Shown here one piece after another: positions 1-8,098 of a stretch of DNA of 52,739 nucleotides. The stretch is from contig MIBJ01000025.1 of assembly GCA_001829495.1 (NCBI GenBank), forward strand, positions 1 through 52,739. The letters run 5' to 3'. The stretch comes from Spirochaetes bacterium RBG_16_49_21. Lineage in GTDB: Bacteria > Spirochaetota > UBA4802 > UBA5550. Under the pieces are notes generated by a model, which saw only the letters and a program-made list of their open reading frames with translations, ran no database searches and was not told the origin of the DNA. How positions within the stretch are numbered: position 1 is the first letter of the stretch; each line of letters begins with the position of its first letter. The position numbers and the translations under genes were made by a program.

Positions 1-1
1 A

Positions 2-417
2 GAAGGCAAGATGATCCCTAAAAAGTATACCTGCGACGGCACGAATGTTTCCCCACAGCTCGCATGGAGCGGCATTCCCGCGAATGCCAGGAGCATCGCT
101 CTCATATGCGATGATCCTGATGCGCCGTCCGGCACATGGGTGCATTGGGTTGTTTTCAACATGCCGGCCGCGACCAAGGAGATCTCGGAAGCCGGTGGGC
201 TGCCGGCCGGAGCGCAGCAGGGGATTAATGATTTCAAAAGGATTGACTACGGCGGGCCCTGCCCGCCAAGCGGCACCCACCGTTACTACTTCAAGATTTA
301 CGCGGTCGATATGACGCTCAATCTTAAGGAGGGCGCTACCAAAGCGGATCTCCTCTCGGCCATGCAGGGCATATACTTGCACAGGGCCAGATCATGGGGA
401 AATACCAGCGCTCGTGA
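2..417 (+). pseudogene. YbhB/YbcL-type PEBP (Raf kinase inhibitor-like) protein, 5'-truncated by window and frameshifted
   Basis: The translation carries the PEBP family signatures: IPKKYTCDG, a DDPDAP-GTWVHWV ligand-pocket motif and a GPCPPSGTHRY motif. The reading frame is open to the window edge and the residues before the first Met (EGK) fit the family, so the true start lies upstream. After AMQ (about base 368) the frame continues into an unrelated tail of about 45 residues. One frame over, the family C-terminus GHILAQGQIMGKYQRS follows at once and stops at 415-417. A single base missing from a G run (CAGGG instead of CAGGGG) explains this. Either it is a recent frameshift mutation or a sequence error; if an error, the gene is intact and ends at 417. 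These proteins are small soluble or periplasmic proteins of uncertain role. Confidence 0.8.
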
Positions 418-564
418 TTGCCGGTGCGCGATGGTCCACAGCAAGATGGTGCTGGCCGATCCGTTCGGCAGACATCCGATACTGATCACCGGCTCGACAA
501 CGCTATTGTCTTGACATTTCATCAGGCTGCTTCCATTGTTCAGTACAGATGCAGGAGGCAGGCC

Positions 565-2166
565 ATGTCTTTACCCACCAGAAACAATCCCTACACCTTC
601 AATGAATTTCTTCAATGGCGTAAAAACGTAGACTATTACGGCGACGATCCCTTTCTCCGGAAGGCGCTGAAGCATTTCACCGGCAGGGATTGGGAGTCCG
701 TCGATGCCGAGGCGCGGAAAATCTCGCCCAAGGTCTCGTTCCGCTGGCGCGACATGGCCGAGGCCGCCGCAGTCCCGGAAAAGCGCCCCTTTCTGATGCA
801 GTATGACGGGCAGCACAACCGGATCGACCGGATCGTGCGTCCCCGCGAAACCGAGACCATGGAAAAGGAGATATTCTCGGAAGGCCTTTTCTCACCGTCC
901 TCGTCTCCCTGGGTCAAGCTCATGAAGATGTACCTGATCTACCAGAACGGCGAAGCCTGCATCGCCTGCCCCATCACCTGCACCGAGGGGCTCGTGGCGA
1001 TCCTCGATAAATTTGCGGACACGCCGGAGACGCAGCGGATTCTCCGGCACTGCAGGGCCGGCATCGACGGCGACTTCGCCATCGGCGCGCAATACCTTTC
1101 GGAGATACAGGGCGGGTCCGACGTGCCCTCCAACGTGCTGGAAGCCGCGCAGGAGGGCGGCGTCTGGAAGCTCTACGGCACCAAGTTCTTCTGCTCCGCC
1201 ACCCACGCCGATTACGCCGCTGTCACGGCCAAGCCCGCGGGCTCGGACAAGGTCGCGCTCTTCGTGATGCCCTCGTGGCTCCCCGGCGACAGGGAACAGG
1301 AACGCCGCAACGGGTATACCATCGACCGGTTCAAGTGGAAGCTGGGCACCAGCGAGCTCACCACGGCCGAGATAACGCTGAACGGGGCGGTGGCGTACCC
1401 GCTGGGACCACTCGACCGGGGCGTGGCCAACGTGGTAGGCATCGTCCTCACCTATTCGCGCCTCACCGTGGGCCTTTCATCGGCTGCCACCATGACCAGG
1501 GCGGCTCGCGAAGCCGTGCGGTACGCGTCCTTCCGGGAGGCCTTCGGGATGAAAATCGACCGCTTCCCCATGATGGTGGGGCAGCTGCGCGCTATGGAGC
1601 GCTCGGCGAAGCGGACCACGGCCGGCGCCTTCAGTCTCTACCGCGATTTCCTGGACATGGGGGGCGAGCTCAAAGGGGGCCTCGGCGCAGACGAGCCGGC
1701 GGGCGTCCGGGAAAAGCGCTTCAACGTACGCGAGCTCATCATGCTGCAAAAAATTACGGCGTCACGGGACTGCACCGACCTGGTCCATGAGGCCATGTCC
1801 GTTTTCGGCGGCCACGGGGTGATGGAGGACTTTTCATCCCTGCCGCGTCTCTATCGCGATTCCGCAGTGAACGAGCTCTGGGAAGGTCCCCGCAACGTGC
1901 TCCTCACGCAGATCCATCGCGACTGCCAGCGCGCCGCGTCCTGGTACCGTCCCTCGTCCTTTGTGGCGGGGATTCTCAAGGGCGCCGACGGCCGCCTCAT
2001 CGCGGAGATGGGAAAGGAAATGGACGAACTGGTGGCGCACCCGAGCCTGGTCCAGCCCGGCGAGGGGAGCATTGCCGTATGCGCTCGGTGGGACGACTTC
2101 TGCCACCGTCTCTTTCACGCGTATCAGGACCGGGCGCTCGAAGAGGCGGAACGCGATCCGATATGA
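565..2166 (+). CDS. AidB-like acyl-CoA dehydrogenase family flavoprotein
   Basis: The product is 533 residues, close to E. coli AidB (about 540). I chose the ATG at 565 because CAGGAGG lies 6 bases upstream (552-558); the frame is open further upstream but that overlaps the PEBP gene. Visible motifs are a FAD/substrate motif EIQGGSDVPSN (middle domain), a helical C-terminal domain with FGGHGVMEDF, and NELWEGPRNVL, matching the SxWEGxxN region of AidB. The family binds FAD; canonical members oxidise acyl-CoA to enoyl-CoA, whereas AidB itself is linked to alkylation response, so the substrate is open. The 3' end overlaps the convergent CDF gene by 43 bp. The CoA synthetase and dehydratase genes in the window make an acyl-CoA role plausible, but this is inference. 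Confidence 0.85.
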   Translation: MSLPTRNNPYTFNEFLQWRKNVDYYGDDPFLRKALKHFTGRDWESVDAEARKISPKVSFRWRDMAEAAAVPEKRPFLMQYDGQHNRIDRIVRPRETETMEKEIFSEGLFSPSSSPWVKLMKMYLIYQNGEACIACPITCTEGLVAILDKFADTPETQRILRHCRAGIDGDFAIGAQYLSEIQGGSDVPSNVLEAAQEGGVWKLYGTKFFCSATHADYAAVTAKPAGSDKVALFVMPSWLPGDREQERRNGYTIDRFKWKLGTSELTTAEITLNGAVAYPLGPLDRGVANVVGIVLTYSRLTVGLSSAATMTRAAREAVRYASFREAFGMKIDRFPMMVGQLRAMERSAKRTTAGAFSLYRDFLDMGGELKGGLGADEPAGVREKRFNVRELIMLQKITASRDCTDLVHEAMSVFGGHGVMEDFSSLPRLYRDSAVNELWEGPRNVLLTQIHRDCQRAASWYRPSSFVAGILKGADGRLIAEMGKEMDELVAHPSLVQPGEGSIAVCARWDDFCHRLFHAYQDRALEEAERDPI

Positions 2167-3113
2167 TGCTGCTCTCCTGATGCGTTTTCAGGGTCAACAT
2201 GAATCACAACATTTTCAAGATGCCTCAGTTGGTTGCGCAACTGATCCCGTACCGCTACGGCTACTACATGCCCGCTTTCCACGGATAGTTGTGAATCCAC
2301 GGTGATATTCAATTCCCCAACAAGATTATGGCCAAGCCAACGGGCACGAATTTCGGTTACATCCTTCACCTGAGGGATATGATCGACCGCATGTCGTATC
2401 TCATCAATAATATCAGGATCAACACCATCAATCAGCCGTGCGAATATCGTCTTTCCCGAATCATACACTATTTTCATGATGGTTGCGGTTATCAGCAAGC
2501 CTATGATCGGGTCGGCAAACGGGTAACCGAGTAAAGCGCCGATTGCACCGAAAAGCACTGCAAGACTGGTTAGACCGTCAACCCTCGCGTGGTATCCATC
2601 GACGATGAGCGCCGCGCTTTTCATTTTTTTACCGGTCCTTATTCGCAGTATTGCCACCGCTTCATTGCCGATAAAACCGATCATAGAAGCGCCAATTACG
2701 GCCCATACATTTTTTATTTCAACCGGGTGCATGAGCCGATCAATCGATTCGTATCCGGCAACTATGGCGCTTATCAAAATTATGAAGACGATAAAAACTC
2801 CGGCAAGGTCTTCCACCCTGCCGTAACCGTAGGTGAACCGTTTGGTTGGTTTTTTTTGAAGTAATTTGAAGGCTAGTAAAAGCGGCACCGCCGTTATTGC
2901 GTCACCGATATTATGGATCGTATCGGCGAGAAGGGCGACACTTCCGGAGTGCATGACCACGATTACCTGCAATAACGCGGTCATAAATAATCCAATAAAT
3001 GACCATTGAATAGCCCGAATTCCCTCTCTCGTTGACGCGATATTCGCATTGTGTATCCCATGTACGTGACCGTGAGATCCGTGATTTTTCTTTTCATTTC
3101 CATGTCGGAACAT
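2124..3113 (-). CDS. Cation diffusion facilitator (CDF) family metal exporter
   Basis: The product is 329 residues with a His-rich N-terminus (HGSHGHVHGIH), about six transmembrane segments and a C-terminal cytoplasmic domain of the CDF fold (residues about 215-305). Metal-site residues are visible in LADTIHNIGDA (TM2) and DGYHARVDG (TM5), matching the paired acidic/His site of Zn2+/Fe2+/Mn2+ exporters. The family uses proton exchange to export divalent metals across the inner membrane. The gene is convergent with the acyl-CoA dehydrogenase gene, overlapping by 43 bp, and divergent from the small RHH-like gene, with which it shares a promoter region holding an inverted TTGACAGC motif. Metal specificity cannot be read from the sequence. 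Confidence 0.92.
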   Translation of the reverse strand: MFRHGNEKKNHGSHGHVHGIHNANIASTREGIRAIQWSFIGLFMTALLQVIVVMHSGSVALLADTIHNIGDAITAVPLLLAFKLLQKKPTKRFTYGYGRVEDLAGVFIVFIILISAIVAGYESIDRLMHPVEIKNVWAVIGASMIGFIGNEAVAILRIRTGKKMKSAALIVDGYHARVDGLTSLAVLFGAIGALLGYPFADPIIGLLITATIMKIVYDSGKTIFARLIDGVDPDIIDEIRHAVDHIPQVKDVTEIRARWLGHNLVGELNITVDSQLSVESGHVVAVAVRDQLRNQLRHLENVVIHVDPENASGEQHHIGSRSASSSARS

Positions 3114-3230
3114 TTGAGCGCTCCTTCTATCACATCGCTGTCATCTCAACTCCTTCACTTTTGCAGAAGAAAATATATGTTGTCGTTTCATCATATCTTC
3201 ACTCCCTTTTTGGCTTTTTAGCGCGTATAG

Positions 3231-3320
3231 CCATATAAATCAATATGGCATATAGACAGCTTGCTGTCAATAATTTTTTTATATTTTATTGCTTGACAGC
3301 TTAGTGTATATCGTTTAACT
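3231..3320. promoter_or_regulatory. Divergent promoter/operator region between CDF exporter and RHH-like gene
   Basis: Two TTGACAGC boxes point away from each other. The minus-strand box (3270 down to 3263) gives TTGACA-N17-CATATT toward the CDF gene. The plus-strand box (3293-3300) gives TTGACA-N17-TAACTT toward the small gene at 3328. Both boxes are followed by similar TATAT-containing sequence. A separate perfect inverted repeat CCATAT-N6-ATATGG lies at 3231-3248. The arrangement suggests one regulator controls both genes; the RHH-like protein is the obvious candidate. The -10 elements are weak matches. Confidence 0.45.
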
Positions 3321-3327
3321 TATAAAT

Positions 3328-3498
3328 ATGAAAAAGAAAAATGAAGAATCAATGAAGAAGACAACCATACGAATCCCTATGGACGCGTACAAAAAGATCG
3401 CTCATTATTGTATTGATAACGATGTTAACATGCAGGATTTTCTAAAAATGGCCGCACTCCACTGGATAGACCATAAAATCAATCTGAAAAAGGATTAA
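3328..3498 (+). CDS. Small ribbon-helix-helix-like protein, VapB/CopG-type antitoxin candidate
   Basis: The product is 56 residues. After a Lys-rich start, the segment TTIRIPMDAYKKIAHYCID followed by MQDFLKMAALHWI has the beta-strand/helix/helix pattern of RHH antitoxins and transcription factors. The ATG at 3328 is used; a second in-frame Met is at residue 9. Just downstream, behind an AGGAG site, is the surviving tail of a VapC-type toxin, so this was probably the antitoxin of a VapBC pair. With the toxin gone it may survive as a DNA-binding repressor of the divergent promoter region. Function is inferred from pattern and context only. Confidence 0.55.
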   Translation: MKKKNEESMKKTTIRIPMDAYKKIAHYCIDNDVNMQDFLKMAALHWIDHKINLKKD

Positions 3499-3507
3499 AA
3501 AGGAGCC

Positions 3508-3624
3508 ATGCCCAAGGAGTTGGTCGCGTACGCTGCGGTAAAAAACGGCATGCCGCTTCTCCACAAGGACCGCGACTTCGACATAATAGCGAAACATACG
3601 AAACTCAAATTAGTCACGCCATGA
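3508..3624 (+). pseudogene. C-terminal remnant of a VapC-type PIN-domain toxin
   Basis: An open frame of 38 codons, directly after an AGGAG ribosome-binding site, reads ELVAYAAVKNGMPLLHKDRDFD followed by IIAKHTKLKLV (segments separated here for brevity). This matches the last third of PIN-domain VapC ribonucleases, where the conserved D-x-D-F-D segment holds late acidic residues. The first roughly 95 residues, including the N-terminal catalytic Asp, are absent. A deletion appears to have joined the antitoxin's downstream ribosome-binding site to an internal Met. The product cannot be an active nuclease. Confidence 0.6.
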
Positions 3625-3681
3625 TCCTATGGCCGGGTTTCACGCGCAGCGACATTAATTCTTGATTATCAACGAAGGACC

Positions 3682-5505
3682 ATGAGAAAACAAAAAAAAG
3701 ATACGGGAACCGGCAGATTAAAAATCGGCGACAACTGGAACGCGATCACCATCATCGCGCTGTCGCAGACAAATCCCCTGAAGGCAATCGCGGAGTTCGC
3801 GGAAAACAGCATCGACGCCAAGGCGCGGAACATACAGATAATCAAGGGCAAACACCGCGGCGAGCACTACCTTCGCGTTATCGATGACGGCGAGGGCATC
3901 GATGACTTCAAATACGTGGCGACCCATATCGCCGATTCGATCAAAAAGCGGCTTAAAAGCGAAGGCATCGCGGGTATCCAGGGCGAATTCGGCATCGGCC
4001 TGCTGAGCTTCTGGACCGTGGGTGAAGAGCTAGTCCTGACATCGACAGGAAAAGAGGGGATTACCAGGCGCATGAGGCTTGTGAAGAACAATCCCGGGTA
4101 TTCCATTGCACCCGTCAATGCCCTCTTCGGCAATCGGGGGAGCGAGCTTCTCATCCAGCCGATCCTGCCGGGCATCCGCCAGCTCAACGGCGAAAAGATA
4201 CAGAATTATCTGGCCTCGGAGCTACGCGACCGCATTAGTAAATCCGGCGTGAACATCAGCATCATTGACAGGACGGCGCGCAAACAGCTCACGGTCAGGC
4301 CAAGGCAATTCACCGGGAGGCTATTGCACAACCTCCCCGAGATAAAAAGCCCCATCGGCGACATTTATTGCGAGCTGTACCTCTCAGAACCGAAACCGGA
4401 GCACGCGGTCGGCCTTTACCGGTTCGGCACCCGGGTACTTCCTTCGATCGCGTCGCTTGATCGTTTCAATGCATCCCCGTGGACATCAGGATATATCGAG
4501 GGAATCATCGATGTTTCGTTTCTTCAACTAACGCCGGGCACCAGGGACGGCATAATATTCGACGCTTCGTACGATTCTTTCTGCGAATCCATGGCCGAAG
4601 TGACGGCGCTGCTGTCGGAGATCGTTTCAGAGCAGGAAAAAACCGAGGAAGAAAAGACGAGCAGGAACATCATGCAGAAGGTTAAAAAAGCGCTCCGGGA
4701 GGCCTTCCTGATACTGCCGAGAGAGGAATACAACTGGCTCGACATTCATACCGGCGACAGGGCGACACAGGGAGACGGCACGGGTTCCTCACGCGATTCC
4801 GAACCGGCGTCTGGTCACAGGCCGGAACCCGCAACCGCTGCGGGGGGTGCTACGTCCGAAGCTATTGCCAAAACTGCGGAAAAGGCGGCGCAGAAGGCCT
4901 TCTTCGAATATCCCGGCCCCCTCTATGGCCTTCTTATGAGCCCGTCATCGGCTATTATGGGCGTTAGTGAAAAGAAAAAATTCCGAGCGATCGCACGAGA
5001 CAGGAACAAACGTCAAATAAATTCCGGCGTGGACACGAAATGGAAAATTAAAGAAGGCTCCGGAACCCTTGACCCGCCCGAGGGGGAAATAGTGGAATTC
5101 ACCGCTCCGGATGAACCCGGCATCTCGATCATCGAAGCGACCGCGTTCCAGGATGATGCCACCGCAGCGGCCGAATCCGTCATAACCGTAACGGACCAAT
5201 TGATGCCGAAAAAGGATTCGTCAGCGGGATTGATGAACAAAAAAGGACTGCCGGGATATACCTATCGGAAGGCCCCGGGAGAGCTCTGGCGTTCCCGCTT
5301 CGACCTTGAAAAGTACGTGATAGTCATCAATAACGGACATGCCGATTTCATATTCGCTTCAAAAAACAACACCCGGAAGCTGAAATACATTCTGCGCCTT
5401 TACAGCAAGGAGCTCATCCTCGGCAACTTCCCGGAATTGTCCAAGGAAGAGCTGCTGGAGCGCATGATAGAACTGACCCTGTATACGGAAGAGCATATAC
5501 GGTGA
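3682..5505 (+). CDS. GHKL-superfamily ATPase (Hsp90/MORC-like) with Ig-like and unknown C-terminal domains
   Basis: The product is 607 residues. A Bergerat ATP-binding fold is clear: N-box AEFAENSIDA (E38, N42), G1 box VIDDGEGID (D68-G72) and G2 box GEFGIGLLSFW (G101-G106). Residues about 130-340 resemble the transducer region of Hsp90/MutL/MORC-like proteins. A low-complexity linker (about 360-400) leads to a beta-rich Ig-like segment (about 420-515) and a C-terminal domain (about 525-607) with RSRFDLEKYVIVINNGHADF. ATP-driven dimer clamping is expected from the family. It is the first gene of a tight same-strand trio with a zinc-binding protein (15-bp gap) and a phosphoesterase-exonuclease. 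The role is unknown; defence or DNA/RNA quality control is inference. Confidence 0.8.
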   Translation: MRKQKKDTGTGRLKIGDNWNAITIIALSQTNPLKAIAEFAENSIDAKARNIQIIKGKHRGEHYLRVIDDGEGIDDFKYVATHIADSIKKRLKSEGIAGIQGEFGIGLLSFWTVGEELVLTSTGKEGITRRMRLVKNNPGYSIAPVNALFGNRGSELLIQPILPGIRQLNGEKIQNYLASELRDRISKSGVNISIIDRTARKQLTVRPRQFTGRLLHNLPEIKSPIGDIYCELYLSEPKPEHAVGLYRFGTRVLPSIASLDRFNASPWTSGYIEGIIDVSFLQLTPGTRDGIIFDASYDSFCESMAEVTALLSEIVSEQEKTEEEKTSRNIMQKVKKALREAFLILPREEYNWLDIHTGDRATQGDGTGSSRDSEPASGHRPEPATAAGGATSEAIAKTAEKAAQKAFFEYPGPLYGLLMSPSSAIMGVSEKKKFRAIARDRNKRQINSGVDTKWKIKEGSGTLDPPEGEIVEFTAPDEPGISIIEATAFQDDATAAAESVITVTDQLMPKKDSSAGLMNKKGLPGYTYRKAPGELWRSRFDLEKYVIVINNGHADFIFASKNNTRKLKYILRLYSKELILGNFPELSKEELLERMIELTLYTEEHIR

Positions 5506-5520
5506 GATTTACCCGTTGCC

Positions 5521-6228
5521 ATGGCGAATAGATCAAAAATAACGAGCCGGGTAATTCATTCCGCGTCTTTGATTCTCAACGAAAAACAGTATGTGTCCAT
5601 CATTGACGTCTTCCTGCACATGGAATGGCTGACGCCTACTCATGTCTTTGATTGGAGAAAAGGTAAAATTGCTTATCTAGAAAGAACAATACAGGCTAAT
5701 CTGAATAAAATTTCAGATGCGATACGCGTACTTCAATCATGGGCGAAAGAAAATAATCTTAAACCGAGTGAAACCGCGTATGTTTTGAAGACCGGCGCGT
5801 ATAAGAGAAATCTACGGTTTACCAAAACAGGTGATGAAAATTTGGAAAAAGCATACCGGACGCATTATATTTCTCCCCTACTTTCAGAAAAAAGGAGAGC
5901 CAAACTCGAAGAAAAATTGAGTAAACCGGGAGATATAGTTGTTTACATGATTGTAAGAGACACGAAATGCTCCAGATGCTTAAAGGACATCCATAAAGGA
6001 GAGCTTTTATTCATGGATGCCGATAAACCGCTTTGCTTACCATGCGCAAAGCTTGGCCACCTAATATATCTTCCCGCAGGCGATGCAAAACTTTCACGCC
6101 TTGCAAAAAAGTACAGCGAACTGCGGGCTGTTGTAGTTAAATTCAGTCGGGCCAGAAAAAGATATGAACGCCAGGGATTGCTCATACAAGAAAGTGCCTT
6201 AAAGAAGGCTGAAGAGGACTGCAAATGA
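5521..6228 (+). CDS. Zinc-binding protein resembling the N-terminal part of DUF2293-type proteins
   Basis: The product is 235 residues. The first 125 form a helical domain with no motif I can name. Then come a four-Cys knuckle (CSRC at about 150-153 and CLPC about 22 residues later), a segment LPAGDAKLSRLAKKYSELRA, and VVVKFSRARKRYERQGLL. From memory, the last two segments resemble the region just before the DUF2293 domain in longer proteins; here the protein stops immediately after, so it may be a shortened form. It starts 15 bp after the GHKL ATPase gene and is followed 55 bp later by the phosphoesterase-exonuclease, consistent with one transcription unit. It is markedly more AT-rich than the first part of the ATPase gene. 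Confidence 0.6.
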   Translation: MANRSKITSRVIHSASLILNEKQYVSIIDVFLHMEWLTPTHVFDWRKGKIAYLERTIQANLNKISDAIRVLQSWAKENNLKPSETAYVLKTGAYKRNLRFTKTGDENLEKAYRTHYISPLLSEKRRAKLEEKLSKPGDIVVYMIVRDTKCSRCLKDIHKGELLFMDADKPLCLPCAKLGHLIYLPAGDAKLSRLAKKYSELRAVVVKFSRARKRYERQGLLIQESALKKAEEDCK

Positions 6229-6283
6229 TCTTCGTAATTCTCAAACTTCTTAATGTTGCTTATATCTTAGCAAAAAATGAACA

Positions 6284-7981
6284 ATGAAAATTCTTGCCTT
6301 CAGCGATTGGAGAACACCGCCACGGGAAATTCTTCTTTCTATTATGGATGAATATAAACCTGATGCAATTGTATATGCCGGTGACGACATTTATCGTTTT
6401 ATACCTTCAAGCACGCCAATTCTATTTAAGACGGGAAAGCATATAATTGAGCTTTCATACCCGGAATTTTCTCCTATCGAAAAATCCAAGAGACGAGTTT
6501 TTACTCCTGCTGTTAGTTCCTTTCTTGAAAAACTCGCAGCCTGGAATCCCTTTTTTATGGACCATTTTATTCCTTTTCACTACGTAAATGGAAATGATGA
6601 CCCATTACTCAATCACAGTGGTCGTTTATTTACCCGTCTTCATGGTGCTAAATTTAAATTTGATAACAAAACTTTCTATTTGAATGAAACATCAACTGGG
6701 CGTATATGTTTTAGTCGTTATCCTCCATTTGCAGTTGAAATAACTAGACGCTGTTTAAATTTATTACCGCGTGAAGAAATGCCTCATAAGAATATTGCTG
6801 AACTTGATGATTATTCTACTTGGGGTTTATATGCTCCGATCCAGCCAAGTTTTGGGCATTTTGATATCGTAACTGGAAAAGAGCGCATTTCAGCTTTCGG
6901 GTTTCAATGTGAATATGGCTCAGACGTTGATGTCACAAATTTCCCTTTGCATGAAGCGCATATTTTTATTTCACACCTACCTCCATATGGAACTCTTGAC
7001 TTATCACAGCGTTTTGGTGTTAATCATATCGGATCCAAGCGACTCCTTAGAGCTATTAAGAAGTATCAACCTAACATCTTAATTTGCGGGCATAGTCATT
7101 TATGGGGCGGCAATGTTAAAAAGATAGGGAATACTATTGTCTTAAATATCAGCTCACATGATTCTACTAATAGTCCTGCAAATTATGCAATTATCAATAC
7201 TAATAATTGGGCAGTAGAACTTCTATCTTCCAAGAAGAAATCATTTCTTGAAATCCCCGGCATGAGGAAGCTTTTCAATGACATCTCAGAAAAGCCGATG
7301 CTGGCCCCAGTTAAATTCCGGAAATCAAGGCCTACTGATGCAAAGCAACTCCTCTCTCTTTTAGACCACATCGAAAAACAGGGAAGAAATGTTAAGATGT
7401 TAAAAGAGCGTGTAAAAAGCCTCTCTTGGGAAAAACCTAAAATTATTAAGGCACTGTCGTTCAACCCCCGTAATCAAGTATTTGTAGATGTTGAAACCGG
7501 TTCCTTCCAAGGACGATATCCAGGTAACTTATGGCTAATAGGTCTTCTCTATAAAGACAAAATTAGGCAGTTTCTTTATCCGAAGGAAGAAGCATCATTT
7601 TTACGCTTTTTAAAAATAAACAAGATTAAATCACTAGCGTCTTGGACAGGTTATGATGCTCTGTCATTACGCCCAATTTTTGATAATGCGCAAATTGGCA
7701 TAACTTTCATTGATGCATGCAAAAGAATTAGAAACTGTATAATTTGGCATACCTTCAAACTCCATGATTTATATTCCGCACTTTTCGGTCCATCATCAAT
7801 TAATAATGAATGTATTTCTGGTTTCGAGGCTGGAGTATATGCCGATCACTTAATACTCTCAAAAAAACGATGCTCGTATTGCCCATCAAAACGAGATATC
7901 ATGGGAAAAATAAGGGATCGTAATAAAATTGATTTGCTGCAAATGAAAGAAGTCTGTATGCTAGTATGGCAATTTAGATAG
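6284..7981 (+). CDS. Calcineurin-like metallophosphoesterase fused to an RNase H-like (DEDD) exonuclease domain
   Basis: The product is 565 residues. Residues 1-300 are a metallophosphoesterase: FSDWR (D8), YAGDD, NGNDD, FISHLPPYG and ICGHSHLWGG line the dinuclear metal site. The usual D-x-H near the N-terminus reads D-W-R, so one ligand His is replaced. Residues about 400-565 resemble the predicted RNase_H_2/YprB exonuclease domain: FVDVETG (D402, E404), SWTGYDALSLRP, an Asp in FIDAC, and a late RNKIDLLQM matching the YNRxDL signature. Such domains cut phosphodiesters and trim nucleic acid 3' ends. The fusion in one chain, in a cassette with a GHKL ATPase, is unusual. The gene is AT-rich compared with its flanks, a possible sign of transfer. 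Confidence 0.75.
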   Translation: MKILAFSDWRTPPREILLSIMDEYKPDAIVYAGDDIYRFIPSSTPILFKTGKHIIELSYPEFSPIEKSKRRVFTPAVSSFLEKLAAWNPFFMDHFIPFHYVNGNDDPLLNHSGRLFTRLHGAKFKFDNKTFYLNETSTGRICFSRYPPFAVEITRRCLNLLPREEMPHKNIAELDDYSTWGLYAPIQPSFGHFDIVTGKERISAFGFQCEYGSDVDVTNFPLHEAHIFISHLPPYGTLDLSQRFGVNHIGSKRLLRAIKKYQPNILICGHSHLWGGNVKKIGNTIVLNISSHDSTNSPANYAIINTNNWAVELLSSKKKSFLEIPGMRKLFNDISEKPMLAPVKFRKSRPTDAKQLLSLLDHIEKQGRNVKMLKERVKSLSWEKPKIIKALSFNPRNQVFVDVETGSFQGRYPGNLWLIGLLYKDKIRQFLYPKEEASFLRFLKINKIKSLASWTGYDALSLRPIFDNAQIGITFIDACKRIRNCIIWHTFKLHDLYSALFGPSSINNECISGFEAGVYADHLILSKKRCSYCPSKRDIMGKIRDRNKIDLLQMKEVCMLVWQFR

Positions 7982-8098
7982 ATGGGGATCAATAACAGCA
8001 GCTTCTAAACTTTCCCCTGCTCCTTGAAAATCGGATAGTATGGTTTTTTCATAATGATCTGACTCGGTGTATAATGAATTTTTCATAAATAATCTCTT

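Noticed and set aside
3328-3624. Working VapBC toxin-antitoxin pair
   Set aside because: The toxin lacks its N-terminal two thirds, including the first catalytic Asp.
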